Positions 29,272 through 39,503 of a stretch of DNA of 64,000 nucleotides are shown here, in pieces. Position 1 is the first letter of the stretch, and the number at the start of each line of letters is the position of its first letter. A program made the translations under genes and the position numbers. The notes beneath the pieces were generated by a model, which was not told where the DNA came from, searched no databases, and saw only the letters and a list, made by a program, of their open reading frames with translations. The DNA comes from Xenorhabdus ishibashii (lineage in GTDB: Bacteria > Pseudomonadota > Gammaproteobacteria > Enterobacterales > Enterobacteriaceae): the NCBI RefSeq assembly GCF_002632755.1, contig NZ_NJAK01000001.1, positions 2,418,001-2,482,000 on the forward strand, in the 5' to 3' direction.

Positions 29272-29570
29272 TTCTCTGTTCCTAGGCCGTATTTTCTGTA
29301 AATTCTCAATTCATCTTCGTTAGGTGCATAGGCTGTTCTTATAGCTACCCCCTTATCAGGGTAATAAATAAAGACTACCTTTAATTTAACACCGTAATCA
29401 GTTTCAGATATAAACCACTTAGTTGGCGGGTCGGTTTTGTTGTCTTCTCTTGTATCCTCAAGAAAACGCCCAACCCGATTAGAAAAACACTGGAGTATAT
29501 CCTCTTCATTAACAGGTGGATTCTTACCTGCTAACTTCAATCTGATATTTGATGATATTAAGAACTTCAT
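29268..29570 (-). CDS. BrnT-like toxin of a toxin-antitoxin pair
   Basis: The 100-residue protein has the pattern of small proteins encoded beside BrnA/CopG-type antitoxins. It shows NIRLKLAGKNPPVNEEDILQ, CFSNRVGRFLEDTREDNKTD, PPTKWFISETDYGVKLKVVF and IRTAYAPNEDELRIYRKYG. Similar sequences are often mislabelled as ADP-ribosyl-(dinitrogen reductase) hydrolases. By analogy with BrnT it may be a ribosome-independent RNase; that is inferred. The module lies between queA and tgt, which are normally adjacent. Confidence 0.78.
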   Translation of the reverse strand: MKFLISSNIRLKLAGKNPPVNEEDILQCFSNRVGRFLEDTREDNKTDPPTKWFISETDYGVKLKVVFIYYPDKGVAIRTAYAPNEDELRIYRKYGLGTEK

Positions 29571-29598
29571 ATGACAGCGTCTTTAACCTATGGTTAAT

Positions 29599-29612
29599 TT
29601 GTATATACACAA
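29599..29612. promoter_or_regulatory. Operator-like near-palindrome upstream of the toxin gene
   Basis: TTGTATATACACAA lies 29-42 bases upstream of the toxin ATG. It shares the TTGTATATAC core with the perfect palindrome at 29711-29724, as expected for paired antitoxin-binding sites. Confidence 0.5.
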
Positions 29613-29710
29613 TACACCACAAAACAGATCAAAACAACTCAAACAGACTCATGAATAACTAGTTAATATATTGTAATTAATAGATAAAATAAATACCAAA
29701 ATTAAAATTT

Positions 29711-29724
29711 TTTGTATATACAAA
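29711..29724. promoter_or_regulatory. Operator-like perfect palindrome in the toxin-antitoxin upstream region
   Basis: TTTGTATATACAAA is its own reverse complement and matches the near-palindrome nearer the toxin gene. The rest of the 380-bp gap to queA shows no gene; this pair of sites is its only recognisable content. Confidence 0.5.
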
Positions 29725-29950
29725 TTATCTAAGGAATCCCATAGGTAAGTATAAAACTGTGAAGCAGTAGATGTCCTGTTTAGGTTTAGCCAAATATAGC
29801 GGCGCTGTCACATTCTTGGCACAGCCCAATAATTATGGCAGCCAGCAACAGCATTTAAGGCTAGTAACTGGCTGAAATGAAGAGTATTTTGATTTTAAAA
29901 TCTTTTATTGCAAAGCACTTAATTTATATGGGCACCGTTTCTTCTGGCAT

Positions 29951-31024
29951 TCACTCTTCTGATACCCGTTCTTTTGCTGCTATTTTATTGCGATTAATAA
30001 ACATGGCATCCCCATAACTAAAAAAGCGATATTTCTCTGCTACCGCTTCTTTGTAGGCATTCATAGTATTCTTATAACCGGCAAACGCAGAAACCAGCAT
30101 GATAAGTGTGGATTCAGGCAGATGGAAATTGGTGATCAGTGCATCTACAACCTGATATTCAAATCCAGGATAGATAAAGATTTGGGTATCATCGAAAAAT
30201 GGCGCGATCAGCCCATTCTGACAAGCTCTCGCGGCACTTTCCAGTGAACGAACTGATGTTGTACCTACAGCAATAACCCTGTTGCCTCGCGCCTTACATG
30301 CCAGTACTGCCTCCACGACATCCTGTGGCACTTCCGCATATTCGGCATGCATTACATGATCTTCGATGGTTTCCACTCGTACAGGTTGAAAAGTACCGGC
30401 TCCAACATGCAAGGTGACAAAGGCCATTTCAATGCCTTTTTCACGTAAGGCAGCCAAAAGAGGTTCATCAAAATGCAATCCGGCAGTTGGTGCTGCCACT
30501 GCGCCTGGGCGTTCATTATAGACTGTCTGATATAGCTCACGATCCGCATCTTCATCAGGACGAGCAATATAAGGCGGCAAAGGCATATGACCAATTTGCT
30601 CCAAAATGGTCAATACATCACGCTCATCATCAAAACGGATTTCGAACAAAGTATCATGACGCGCCAGCATCGTTGCCTTAATATCCTGAGTTTCACCAAG
30701 GATCAGTTCAGTGCCTTCTTTCGGTGCCTTGGAAGCACGAACGTGAGCAAGCACTCGCTTATCATCCAGCATCCTTTCGACTAAAACTTCCAACTTTCCC
30801 CCCGTCGCTTTGCGGCCAAACAGGCGCGCAGGAATAACGCGGGTATTATTGAAAACCAACAAATCTCCAGCTTCCAGCTTATCCAGCACATCAGTAAAAA
30901 CACCGTGCGTCAGATTACCGGTTTCACCATCAAGGGAAAGCAGGCGGCAAGCACTTCGCTGTGGCTGGGGATAGTGAGCAATTAGCTCTTCTGGCAGTTC
31001 AAATGTAAAATCAGCGACACGCAT
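29951..31024 (-). CDS. queA: S-adenosylmethionine:tRNA ribosyltransferase-isomerase QueA
   Basis: QueA transfers the ribosyl part of SAM to preQ1-modified tRNA, making epoxyqueuosine. The frame opens at 31042; I chose the next ATG at 31022-31024 ([20 protein letters not shown]), matching the family start and giving 357 residues. Conserved blocks include [59 protein letters not shown] and [19 protein letters not shown]. It would normally lead straight into tgt. Confidence 0.97.
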   Translation of the reverse strand: MRVADFTFELPEELIAHYPQPQRSACRLLSLDGETGNLTHGVFTDVLDKLEAGDLLVFNNTRVIPARLFGRKATGGKLEVLVERMLDDKRVLAHVRASKAPKEGTELILGETQDIKATMLARHDTLFEIRFDDERDVLTILEQIGHMPLPPYIARPDEDADRELYQTVYNERPGAVAAPTAGLHFDEPLLAALREKGIEMAFVTLHVGAGTFQPVRVETIEDHVMHAEYAEVPQDVVEAVLACKARGNRVIAVGTTSVRSLESAARACQNGLIAPFFDDTQIFIYPGFEYQVVDALITNFHLPESTLIMLVSAFAGYKNTMNAYKEAVAEKYRFFSYGDAMFINRNKIAAKERVSEE

Positions 31025-31143
31025 TTTATCTGTATCATTCAAAAAAACAGGCGGACTAGTCTAGTGCTGCAAGCGCAAGGGTGCAACAAAGAAGCATCTG
31101 GTTTAACTATATTACGGTGCATTCTTTACTGTATACTCTCACT

Positions 31144-31731
31144 ATGAATTTTCTCGCACACCTTCATTTAGCTGCATTGGCGGAAAGTTCCTTATTGGGG
31201 AATTTGATGGCAGATTTTGTCCGTGGCTCTCCAGAAGGCGCATTCAGTTCTGATATTGTAGCGGGTATCCGTATGCACCGTCGGGTAGACAGCCTTACGG
31301 ATAAGCATCCACTTGTCGTGGAAGCACGCAAATTATTTCGCAAAGAATATCGTCGCGTTGCCCCTATTACCCTTGATATCATCTGGGATCATTTTCTTTC
31401 TCAGCATTGGGACAAGTTTGAAGAAAATTACTCCCTACCCGAATTTGTTAATATTGCCCACAACAATATAGAACCTCATCTCGCTTCAACTCCTGAAAAA
31501 TTTCAGGAATTGAACAACTACCTCTGGTCGCAGAACTTGCTCATCCGTTATGCCGATATGTCATGCATCGCCAATGTCTTGCAAAACATGGCACGCAGGC
31601 GGCCAAAATTATCCGCACTGGCTGGATCGTATCAGGACATAGAAAATCATTACCTTGATTTTGAATCACTATTTTGCCAGTTCTACCCAGAGATGATGGC
31701 ACTCGCGTCAAATAAGTGTCTGTTTGAGTAG
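31144..31731 (+). CDS. acpH: Acyl carrier protein phosphodiesterase
   Basis: AcpH removes the 4'-phosphopantetheine group from holo-ACP. The frame opens at 31081, but the family start [20 protein letters not shown] lies at 31144 and gives 195 residues. The HD-like metal site is evident in [28 protein letters not shown] and [15 protein letters not shown]. It is divergent from queA, as in E. coli. Confidence 0.94.
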   Translation: MNFLAHLHLAALAESSLLGNLMADFVRGSPEGAFSSDIVAGIRMHRRVDSLTDKHPLVVEARKLFRKEYRRVAPITLDIIWDHFLSQHWDKFEENYSLPEFVNIAHNNIEPHLASTPEKFQELNNYLWSQNLLIRYADMSCIANVLQNMARRRPKLSALAGSYQDIENHYLDFESLFCQFYPEMMALASNKCLFE

Positions 31732-31913
31732 CAACTGCCTTGAGTTTTTCATAAATAGTCTTATCTTATGTAGTCCAAAAGGAATTAAAAGTCGACTATT
31801 GATAGTTAAAACCTATTATATTAATTGGTATTTTATCCTTTATTGCTATAACCTAATTCCTTATGCTGTAACCCGTTTTTATATAACATCTTTTAAAATC
31901 ACAGGAGTCAATT

Positions 31914-32516
31914 ATGGTTTTAGTCACCCGCCAAGCCCCTGACTTTACGGCTGCCGCAGTTCTCGGCAACGGTGAAATTGTTAATAACTTCAATCTGAAA
32001 AAACACCTGAATGGCCGTCCTGCTGTTATTTTCTTCTGGCCAATGGATTTCACTTTTGTTTGCCCTTCTGAGCTGATTGCTTTCGACCATCGCTATGAAG
32101 AATTCCAAAAACGTGGTGTTGAAGTTATCGGTGTATCTTTCGATTCTGAGTTCGTTCACAACGCATGGCGTAAAACTCCAATCAACGAAGGCGGCATCGG
32201 CGAAGTCAAATATCCAATGGTCGCTGACATCAAACGTGACATCATGAAAGCTTACGGTATTGAGCACCCAGAAGCGGGCGTTGCTCTGCGTGGTTCTTTC
32301 CTGATTGACAAAAATGGTGTTGTCCGTCATCAAGTGGTTAATGATCTGCCACTGGGCCGTAACATCGATGAAATGCTGCGTATGGTAGATGCTCTGCAAT
32401 TCCATGAAGAGCACGGCGAAGTTTGTCCGGCACAATGGGCAAAAGGCGAAGAAGGTATGGGCGCTTCACCTGAAGGCGTAGCAAAATACCTGACCAAAAA
32501 CGCAGATAAGCTGTAA
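31914..32516 (+). CDS. 2-Cys peroxiredoxin (AhpC/Prx1 type)
   Basis: The 200-residue cytoplasmic peroxidase has the peroxidatic cysteine in MDFTFVCPSELIAFDHRY and the resolving cysteine in HEEHGEVCPAQWAKGEEGM. The C-terminal extension ends KYLTKNADKL, as in typical 2-Cys (Prx1/AhpC) enzymes. A CAGGAG site precedes the ATG. No AhpF-type reductase is adjacent, so it may be reduced by thioredoxin. Codon use looks like that of a strongly expressed gene, and it has a strong terminator. Confidence 0.94.
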   Translation: MVLVTRQAPDFTAAAVLGNGEIVNNFNLKKHLNGRPAVIFFWPMDFTFVCPSELIAFDHRYEEFQKRGVEVIGVSFDSEFVHNAWRKTPINEGGIGEVKYPMVADIKRDIMKAYGIEHPEAGVALRGSFLIDKNGVVRHQVVNDLPLGRNIDEMLRMVDALQFHEEHGEVCPAQWAKGEEGMGASPEGVAKYLTKNADKL

Positions 32517-32564
32517 TCCCGTTAGGATTCAATCGGTTCATAACATAATGTTATGAAGCATTCC

Positions 32565-32594
32565 AAACCAGCCGCCCAGTCGGCTGGTTTTTTA
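32565..32594 (+). terminator. Terminator after the peroxiredoxin gene
   Basis: AAACCAGCCG at 32565-32574 pairs with CGGCTGGTTT at 32581-32590 and runs into TTTT. It is one of the strongest terminators in the window. Confidence 0.9.
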
Positions 32595-32716
32595 CTTTCA
32601 AAAATCCTGAGCTTTAGATAAGGTGAATCGCGTATTAACAACAAAAATATTACATTCACACAACTCCATTAACAGTTGACCAGTAACAAACTGGCCTATC
32701 CTCAGGAGAACAACTC

Positions 32717-34477
32717 ATGTTCAAAGCATGGAAAATTCCACTTATCGCCGTAACTCTACTGATCTCCACCCCCCTTTATTCTGCCACTGAGCCTGCTGTT
32801 GAAGCCAAACAAGGCATGGTTGTCAGTTCACAGCATCTTGCTTCCCAGGCTGGCATAGATATTCTCAAAATGGGCGGGAACGCCATTGATGCTGCGGTTG
32901 CCGTTGGATATGCCCAGGCAGTAGTTAATCCCTGCTGCGGCAATATTGGCGGTGGCGGTTTTATGACTATCCATCTCGCCAATGGAAAAGATACTTTCAT
33001 TAATTTCCGTGAAACAGCCCCTGCTGCGGCTAACGCTGATATGTATCTGGATAAAGATGGAAATGTTATCAAAGGTGCCAGCCTGTATGGCTATAAAGCA
33101 ATTGGTGTACCAGGCACAGTCATGGGATTTGAAGAGGCATTGAAAAAATATGGCACTTTGACCCGCGAACAAGTCATGGCGCCCGCCATCAAACTGGCAC
33201 GCGAAGGCTATATTCTAACTCGTGGCGATACCGACATTCTGGATACTACAGTGAAGCGTTTCGCTCAAAATCCAGAAGCGGCTCGTATTTTCCTGCGCAA
33301 AGATGGCACGCCATTTGAACCAGGAGACAGGCTTATTCAAACCGATTTAGCCAACACACTTGATATGATTGCCAAACATGGACCGGATGCTTTTTATCAC
33401 GGCAAAATTCCCCAATTAGTTGAACAAGCATCAAAAAAAGCAGGCGGAATTATTACCGCAGCGGATTTTGCCAATTACCACATTACAGAAACGGCTCCCG
33501 TCACCTGTAGTTACCGTGGCTACAAATTTATCTCGTCTCCACCACCAAGCTCCGGTGGAGTTACGTTATGTGAGATATTAAACATCATTGAAGGTTATGA
33601 TCTTAAATCTATGGGGTTCAACTCTGCGGCTTATATCCATACCTTGACAGAAGCTATGCGTCACGCCTATATGGATAGAAATACCTATCTGGGCGATCCG
33701 GCATTTATCCACAACCCACTTGATCGCCTATTGAGCAAAAGCTACGCTGCATCCATCAGAAAAGAGATCCAACCCAACAAAGCCACGCCTTCAGTAAATG
33801 TTCAGCCGGGCATTGGCCCTCATGAAAAACCAGAAACCACGCATTATTCTGTGGTAGATAAAGAAGGTAACGCAGTATCCACCACTTACACTATCAATGG
33901 ACGTTTTGGTGCTGTGGTCATTGCGCCAGGAACAGGCTTTTTCCTTAACGATGAAATGGACGACTTCACAACGAAAGTCGGTGAGAAAAACCTGTACGGG
34001 CTAGTGCAAGGTGCAACCAACTCAATCGCTCCTGGTAAACGCCCACTATCATCAATGAGTCCAACACTTGTGACCAAAGATGACAAAATATTTCTGGTCT
34101 TAGGGTCTCCCGGGGGATCGCGTATTATCTCCATCACACTACAAACGGCCCTGAATATCATTGATTTCAATATGCCACCACAAGAAGCTGTCAACAGCCC
34201 ACGCATGCACCATCAATGGCTACCTGACGAAGTCTATTATGAGCAACGGGGTTTATCGAAAGATACCCTGAATTTACTGGAGAAAATGGGCTATAAAATG
34301 GTGGAGCAGACCCCTTGGGGGGCAGCAGAATTAATCATGATTGGATTGCCGGGTGCTGCTGGTGTGACGCCACAATCATCAGGCAATGATTCAGCCTTAT
34401 CGGGTATTGTCCGTGAAGGCTACCTCTACGGCTCTAATGATGTACGGCGACCTGCGGGTGCTGCTATTGGTTATTAG
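32717..34477 (+). CDS. ggt: Gamma-glutamyltransferase
   Basis: GGT is a periplasmic N-terminal-nucleophile enzyme that hydrolyses or transfers gamma-glutamyl groups of glutathione and related compounds. The 586-residue precursor starts with a signal peptide (KIPLIAVTLLISTPLYSA) and has GGNAIDAAVAVGYAQAVVNP and GGGGFM in the large subunit. Autoprocessing should occur before Thr375 in TTHYSVVDKEGNAVSTTYT. The GSPGGSRIISITLQTALNII block lies in the small subunit. An AGGAG site precedes the ATG. One oddity is an adjacent cysteine pair, NPCCGNIGG. Confidence 0.97.
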   Translation: MFKAWKIPLIAVTLLISTPLYSATEPAVEAKQGMVVSSQHLASQAGIDILKMGGNAIDAAVAVGYAQAVVNPCCGNIGGGGFMTIHLANGKDTFINFRETAPAAANADMYLDKDGNVIKGASLYGYKAIGVPGTVMGFEEALKKYGTLTREQVMAPAIKLAREGYILTRGDTDILDTTVKRFAQNPEAARIFLRKDGTPFEPGDRLIQTDLANTLDMIAKHGPDAFYHGKIPQLVEQASKKAGGIITAADFANYHITETAPVTCSYRGYKFISSPPPSSGGVTLCEILNIIEGYDLKSMGFNSAAYIHTLTEAMRHAYMDRNTYLGDPAFIHNPLDRLLSKSYAASIRKEIQPNKATPSVNVQPGIGPHEKPETTHYSVVDKEGNAVSTTYTINGRFGAVVIAPGTGFFLNDEMDDFTTKVGEKNLYGLVQGATNSIAPGKRPLSSMSPTLVTKDDKIFLVLGSPGGSRIISITLQTALNIIDFNMPPQEAVNSPRMHHQWLPDEVYYEQRGLSKDTLNLLEKMGYKMVEQTPWGAAELIMIGLPGAAGVTPQSSGNDSALSGIVREGYLYGSNDVRRPAGAAIGY

Positions 34478-34499
34478 TCCAGAATATATCAACAAAAAA

Positions 34500-34528
34500 G
34501 GTGAGCTGTTTTCAGCGGCTCACCCTTT
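34500..34528. terminator. Bidirectional terminator between ggt and brnQ
   Basis: GGTGAGC at 34500-34506 pairs with GCTCACC at 34518-34524. CTTTTA follows on the plus strand and TTTTTTG on the minus strand, so it can end both convergent units. Confidence 0.8.
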
Positions 34529-34571
34529 TATCATCCAATAACGCCATTTATATCATAAACAAACTTTATTT

Positions 34572-35911
34572 TTACTTCTCTTCAGTCTGCACTTCATACT
34601 TTGGGAGTTTTACGCCTCCTACGATGCGATCGTAAATGGCGCACACAACAATCGTTAGCAAAGTAGGCAGTAACCAAGCCAAACCTTGATCCGCCAGGGG
34701 CAAATGCTTCGCCCATTCAGGCAGTAAATGGGATAAGTACTCAGAAACTTTTATTGCATCCAAAATGCCAAACAGCAAGCTGATAGACATGGCAGGAGCC
34801 AAAATTCGTGTGCAGTTATTCCACCAACGGATTGTAAAGCTCAGCAATATCAGCGCGATACAAGGTGGATAAATTGCCGTCAGTACTGGAATTGAGAACT
34901 TAATCAAGTGGCTTAAGCCCATGTTAGAAACCAGCATGGAGAATGTGCCTAAAATCAATACCAGAGCACGGTAGGATAATGGCAAATAACGGCTGAAAAA
35001 TTCCGAGCAAGCACAAGTCAAACCAACAGCAGTCACCATACAGGCTACAAAAATCAGTAGCGCGAGGAAGAAGCTGCCGTAGTTACCAAAAATATTTTGG
35101 ACATAAGCGTGCAAAATCACAGCGCCATTCTCTGCTGTAGGTACTAATGTGCCACTACCTTCCCCAAGTTTAAACAAAGAGAGGTATACCAGCGTCAAGC
35201 CAAGACCAGCAATCAAGCCAGCCCACATGGCATAGCGCGTCAACAGAGAAGACGCTTCAACCCCTCTGGAACGGGCTGCATTGACAATAACAATACCGAA
35301 TACCATTGCGGCCAGTGTATCCATTGTCAAATAGCCATTGACAAAGCCATTTGAGAACGGAATTTCCCGATAAGTTTCAATAGCAGGAATAGGACTACCT
35401 GCCGGCCACAACACTGCTGCAACTCCCAAAATGGCTAACGCCACGATTTTAATTGGAGCCAATATATGACCAACGTTATCCAGTAGTTTGCCCGGATACA
35501 ATGAAATCAGTACCACGAGTGCAAAATAGATCACACTATAGATAAGTAGAGGAAACTCACCTGTTCCGGTAAGTGGTGCAATACCCACTTCAAAAGAAAC
35601 TGTTGCAGTTCTGGGAGTCGCAAACAGAGGGCCGACAGCTAAATAGCAGACAGTTGCCAGAATCAGACCCGAAGTTTTTCCAATCGGTGCGCTGATTGCT
35701 TCAATTCCCCCCCTACTTTTGCCAAAGCAATGACAGTAATAACGGGCAAGCCAACAGCGGTTAGCAAAAAGCCGGCTGCTGAGATCCAAACATTCTCGCC
35801 TGCCTGCAAGCCAACCATAGGTGGAAAAATAATATTTCCCGCACCAACAAACAGGGCAAAGGTCATAAAGCCTAATGCCCAAATATCCTTCGATGATAAA
35901 CGATATGCCAT
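34572..35911 (-). pseudogene. brnQ: Branched-chain amino acid carrier BrnQ, frameshifted
   Basis: BrnQ is the Na+/H+-coupled LIV-II branched-chain amino acid importer. The start at 35909-35911 gives [20 protein letters not shown], then [20 protein letters not shown] and [12 protein letters not shown]. Here the frame goes wrong and ends soon after as [14 protein letters not shown]. The rest of the protein continues in another frame from [20 protein letters not shown] to [12 protein letters not shown] at 34572. The break is a run of seven G on the coding strand (35707-35713); eight would restore a 446-residue protein of normal length. It could be a true mutation, a phase-variable tract or a base-calling error. 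Confidence 0.88.
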
Positions 35912-36012
35912 AATGATTATTAATATATTATTGCCAAAAGAAATGTATCTGCGACAGTAACTATCGCAAGCACTTGAATTTTCACTGGCGAAACTGGTTT
36001 CTGATTTAATAG

Positions 36013-36156
36013 TCAGTGATCAACATGAGCTTCACTGATAATCGCAAGATGCAGAGTGATAATAGTAATTACAGCTAGAATCGCCAACAACTGCTTCCAA
36101 GTAAAACTTTTATATCGTAAAAAGGCAAGCAGTAAACCAAAAACCAGAATAATATT
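36013..36156 (-). pseudogene. Short membrane-protein-like open stretch upstream of brnQ
   Basis: In the 400-bp gap between brnQ and the IS element, the minus strand has 47 open codons reading LVFGLLLAFLRYKSFTWKQL and then LAILAVITIITLHLAIISEA, ending HVDH and a stop. It looks like two short hydrophobic helices. There is a stop just before it and no ATG, GTG or well-placed start. It may be the tail of a lost small membrane protein or chance; I do not recognise it. Confidence 0.3.
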
Positions 36157-36313
36157 CTAAACTAATTTTTAAAATCAGTGATTATTGTTATCTATCATTG
36201 AATACACACTATATGATTTGTACGTTTTTCATTCATGGCGATTAATGCACCATTTTTTATCCGTATTATTACCATTGAACTTTCATTTAACTTATTATTT
36301 TTTCATGAAGCTA

Positions 36314-37191
36314 GGGCGTGTTGATGTTTTGTGAGGGATTATTAGATAGCATGATGATTTGGTATAATTACTTTCGCCAAAAAACAACCAGACCTCACCA
36401 TCATGCCGCGAACTATGTTAACAGATCTCCAATGGAATAAGCTATCTGCGTTAATGCAACATGCGGGTTGGATTTATCACAAACCTGAACACCGTTTGAC
36501 CGTTGAAGGCATTCTTTACCGAATGAGAACGAGCGTTCCCTGGCGCGATTTACCGCCAGAATTCGGCAAATGGAATAGTGTCTTTCAACGTTTCAATGCG
36601 TGGTCAAAGAAAGGGGTTTTACAGCTCATTTTCAAGTGGTTATCTGGGTTTGCTGATAGGGAATGGTTGTTTATTGATGGGAGTATCGTCCGTGCTCATC
36701 AGCACAGTGCCGGAGCGGCTTCAGATGATGATGAGGCGATTGGCAAAAGTTGTGGTGGACGTTCAACCAAAATTCATTTGGCCGTCGATAGTTATGGCTT
36801 GCCTGTTCATTTTGAATTGTCCGGGGGACAAGTGCATGACATTGTTCATGCTGAAAGTTTAGTCGAACAATCGCCCCCTTCGGACTTTGTGATAGCTGAC
36901 AAAGGGTACGACAGTCAGGCTTTCAGAAATCATATTGAACAGCAAGGAGCAACACCGATTATTCCCTACCGGAAAAATAGCCGAAAATCGGATAAACAGA
37001 TTGATAAATGTTTATATCGTTATCGTCATTTGGTGGAGAATGCGTTCGCTAGGGTTAAACATTTTCGTGCAATAGCAACAAGATACGATAAGCTTGAACG
37101 GAATTACGCCAGTATGTTGGCTCTGGCGTTTATCATTGTCTGGTTGCCCATGTGGGTTGAATGAATTATGACCTTAAAACATCAACAGACC
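36314..37191 (+). mobile_element. IS5-family insertion sequence, complete
   Basis: The element is about 878 bp with imperfect terminal inverted repeats. The left end is GGGCGTGTTGATGTTTT, and the right end, read inward, is GGGTCTGTTGATGTTTT if 37192 is included. CTA flanks both sides (36311-36313 and 37192-37194). Placing the right end at 37192 instead gives a TA duplication, so the exact end is uncertain by one base. The insertion lies exactly at the phoR stop codon. Confidence 0.85.
36403..37164 (+). CDS. IS5-family transposase
   Basis: This is a 253-residue DDE transposase in one uninterrupted frame. The N-terminal domain (LTVEGILYRMRTSVPWRDLP) is typical of the IS5 family. The acidic residues can be seen in WLFIDGSIVRAHQHSAG, FVIADKGYDSQAF and RYRHLVENAFARVKHFRAIA. 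Many relatives need a frameshift between two frames; here the gene is intact, so the element may be mobile. Confidence 0.9.
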   Translation: MPRTMLTDLQWNKLSALMQHAGWIYHKPEHRLTVEGILYRMRTSVPWRDLPPEFGKWNSVFQRFNAWSKKGVLQLIFKWLSGFADREWLFIDGSIVRAHQHSAGAASDDDEAIGKSCGGRSTKIHLAVDSYGLPVHFELSGGQVHDIVHAESLVEQSPPSDFVIADKGYDSQAFRNHIEQQGATPIIPYRKNSRKSDKQIDKCLYRYRHLVENAFARVKHFRAIATRYDKLERNYASMLALAFIIVWLPMWVE

Positions 37192-38487
37192 CTATTTTTT
37201 GGCAGAAACAATAAGCCGAGACGCCAACAAAAAACTAAAAACTGAACCCTTCCCTAAAGTGCTCGAAATATCGAGATGAGTATTGTAGTGCTGCAATGCA
37301 TGTTTCACTATCGCCAAGCCCAACCCATTTCCCCCAGTTTGACGCGAACGGGCACGATCGACGCGATAAAAACGTTCTGTCAGGCGGGGTAAATGTTCTG
37401 TACTTATCCCACCGCCATTGTCTTTCACCTTGAACAAAGCACCCTGAGAAACGTTTCGCCAACTTACTTCAATCCGTGTTCCTACAGGGGTATGTCTAAC
37501 CGCGTTATAAACAAGGTTGGACATAGCACTACGCAGTTGCTCTTCATTACCAAACACATTCAGTGTTTCATCAATATCAAACACAATATCGTACTGCTCA
37601 TTTCCCAAGGCCAAGACTTCCCGCTGCAATATTCTCAACATGTTGGGAACACCCACAACTTCATTCATATCCACTTGTGGCCCCCCTTCAATTTTGGAAA
37701 GATGCAACAGTTGATGGACCAGACCATCCATTCTTCGTATCTGTTCCCGCATCGTACCAACGATTTTCTGATTTATCTGACTGCCGAACGTCTGATCCTC
37801 CATCATTTCCAGATAACCTTGCAGTACAGTGAGTGGTGTTTTGAGTTCATGGCTCACATTGGCAAAAAAATCCCGTCTGGCATTTTCCAACTGTCTTTTT
37901 TGGGTAATATCGCGCGCAACCATCAATAATTGAGTCTCAGAATAAGGCATAATGCGAAATTCCATTATATTGCCGTTATTCAATTCAATGGACAGAGGGC
38001 GGGAAAAATCATTTGCTGTGAAATAACGACTGAATTCAGGATAACGAAGTAAGTTGAAAATATGCTGACCATTATCCTCAGGCCAGCGGAACCCTAGTAA
38101 ATGTTGAGCCAGACGATTACACCAAAAAATGTTACCTTCCGTGGTCATTATCACAATGGCATCCGGCAATGATTCAGCCCCGCTACGAAAGCGCTTGATG
38201 AGTAATGCGAGTTCACGACGCCGTTTGCGATTGCGTTGCTGCATCTGGTAAATACCATAAAAGATAGGTTCCCAGCCGCCACGACCGACAGGCGGTAACA
38301 TATTGCGATCCAACCATAACCAATCGGATAATTTCAGCAAATTGTAGCCATGCCATACCAGAGCTAAAAACAGAGCAGTAACCAGCAACCATGCCAAGTG
38401 GCCAATAAAAAGAGACAAAACAACAGCGGGCAAGCAAAAAAGCACAAGCCCCCATATCAATTTTTTCCAAGATAAACGCTCAAGCAC
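37192..38487 (-). CDS. phoR: Phosphate regulon sensor histidine kinase PhoR
   Basis: PhoR senses phosphate limitation through the Pst/PhoU system and phosphorylates PhoB. The 431-residue protein has two N-terminal membrane helices, a PAS domain ([20 protein letters not shown]), and the phospho-accepting His in [20 protein letters not shown]. The ATP-binding lobe has [20 protein letters not shown] and [15 protein letters not shown]. Its TAG stop (37192-37194) is made with the end of the adjacent IS element. The natural stop appears to have been regenerated by target duplication, so the protein looks full length. Confidence 0.95.
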   Translation of the reverse strand: MLERLSWKKLIWGLVLFCLPAVVLSLFIGHLAWLLVTALFLALVWHGYNLLKLSDWLWLDRNMLPPVGRGGWEPIFYGIYQMQQRNRKRRRELALLIKRFRSGAESLPDAIVIMTTEGNIFWCNRLAQHLLGFRWPEDNGQHIFNLLRYPEFSRYFTANDFSRPLSIELNNGNIMEFRIMPYSETQLLMVARDITQKRQLENARRDFFANVSHELKTPLTVLQGYLEMMEDQTFGSQINQKIVGTMREQIRRMDGLVHQLLHLSKIEGGPQVDMNEVVGVPNMLRILQREVLALGNEQYDIVFDIDETLNVFGNEEQLRSAMSNLVYNAVRHTPVGTRIEVSWRNVSQGALFKVKDNGGGISTEHLPRLTERFYRVDRARSRQTGGNGLGLAIVKHALQHYNTHLDISSTLGKGSVFSFLLASRLIVSAKK

Positions 38488-38506
38488 GTGACTTTACTCC
38501 AGACAG

Positions 38507-39196
38507 TCAATAGCGGGTAGAAAAGCGATAACCTGTACCACGCACTGTTTGTACCATCTTAGCGTGATCCCCTATCTCCAACGCCTTACGTAACCGTCGG
38601 ATATGTACATCAACCGTACGATCTTCCACATAAACATTTGTTCCCCACACATAGTTGAGTAATTGTTCGCGGCTATAAACACGCTCAGGATGAGTCATAA
38701 AAAAGTGGAGAAGCTTGAATTCAGTTGGCCCCATTTCCAAATCTTGTCCCTGACTGGAAACGCGGTGAGATGATGGATCTAGAATCAATCCATCCATATC
38801 AATAAAGTTTTCCGCCTCTATCGGTGACATGCGACGCAAAACAGCTTTAACTCGGGCAATCAATTCCTTAGGTGAAAAAGGCTTCGTGATATAATCATCG
38901 GCTCCAACATCTAAACCACTTACCCGATCTTCTTCTTCCACCCGAGCCGTGACCATAATGACAGGGATCGTTTTAGTATTATTATCCCGCTTCATTTGTC
39001 GGATAAGCTGAATTCCCGATCCCCCAGGAAGCATCCAGTCCAATAATATCAAATCAGGATAAGGCTCAGACAAACGCCTTATTGCTGCATCGTAATCTTC
39101 GGCTTCAATGGCCTGATAACCGTTTTGCTCCAGTGCAAAACAAACCATTTCACGAATCGGTACTTCATCTTCAACGACCAAAATACGTTTAACCAT
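38507..39196 (-). CDS. phoB: Phosphate regulon response regulator PhoB
   Basis: PhoB is the OmpR-type response regulator that binds Pho boxes. The frame opens at 39217; I chose the ATG at 39194-39196 ([20 protein letters not shown]), giving the family length of 229 residues. The phosphorylated Asp is in [18 protein letters not shown], and the winged-helix domain has [20 protein letters not shown]. PhoR starts 19 bp after it. A Pho box lies upstream, as expected for autoregulation. Confidence 0.97.
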   Translation of the reverse strand: MVKRILVVEDEVPIREMVCFALEQNGYQAIEAEDYDAAIRRLSEPYPDLILLDWMLPGGSGIQLIRQMKRDNNTKTIPVIMVTARVEEEDRVSGLDVGADDYITKPFSPKELIARVKAVLRRMSPIEAENFIDMDGLILDPSSHRVSSQGQDLEMGPTEFKLLHFFMTHPERVYSREQLLNYVWGTNVYVEDRTVDVHIRRLRKALEIGDHAKMVQTVRGTGYRFSTRY

Positions 39197-39264
39197 GGTT
39201 AATCCTGCGAATAACATTCAAGTCAGCGATGTTCACCTTAAGACATTATGCGTCAAAATATTAT

Positions 39265-39282
39265 GCGTCAATTTTATGACAC
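39265..39282 (-). promoter_or_regulatory. Pho box upstream of phoB
   Basis: On the minus strand GTGTCATAAAATTGACGC resembles the Pho box consensus CTGTCATAAA(A/T)CTGTCA(C/T), about 70-87 bases before the phoB ATG. A further TGACGCATAAT repeat follows downstream towards phoB, suggesting an extended array of PhoB half-sites. Confidence 0.7.
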
Positions 39283-39503
39283 TTTTATTAAAACCCAGAC
39301 TTCTCAATCAGCAAAAGACAAATTGGTTCCCAAAGAAAATCTTGCACCTTGGTTATATTTCATCATGGATGCGAAGTAGCTCGAAAATTCAGTAAAGGAT
39401 ACCGAATTACACAGGACATTCTTCACGCTGCCATTATAATTTGCACTTGCAACAGGCGAGAAGTAACGGGCTAGAAAACAATTAGGGCAACGGCGGGAAA
39501 ATC

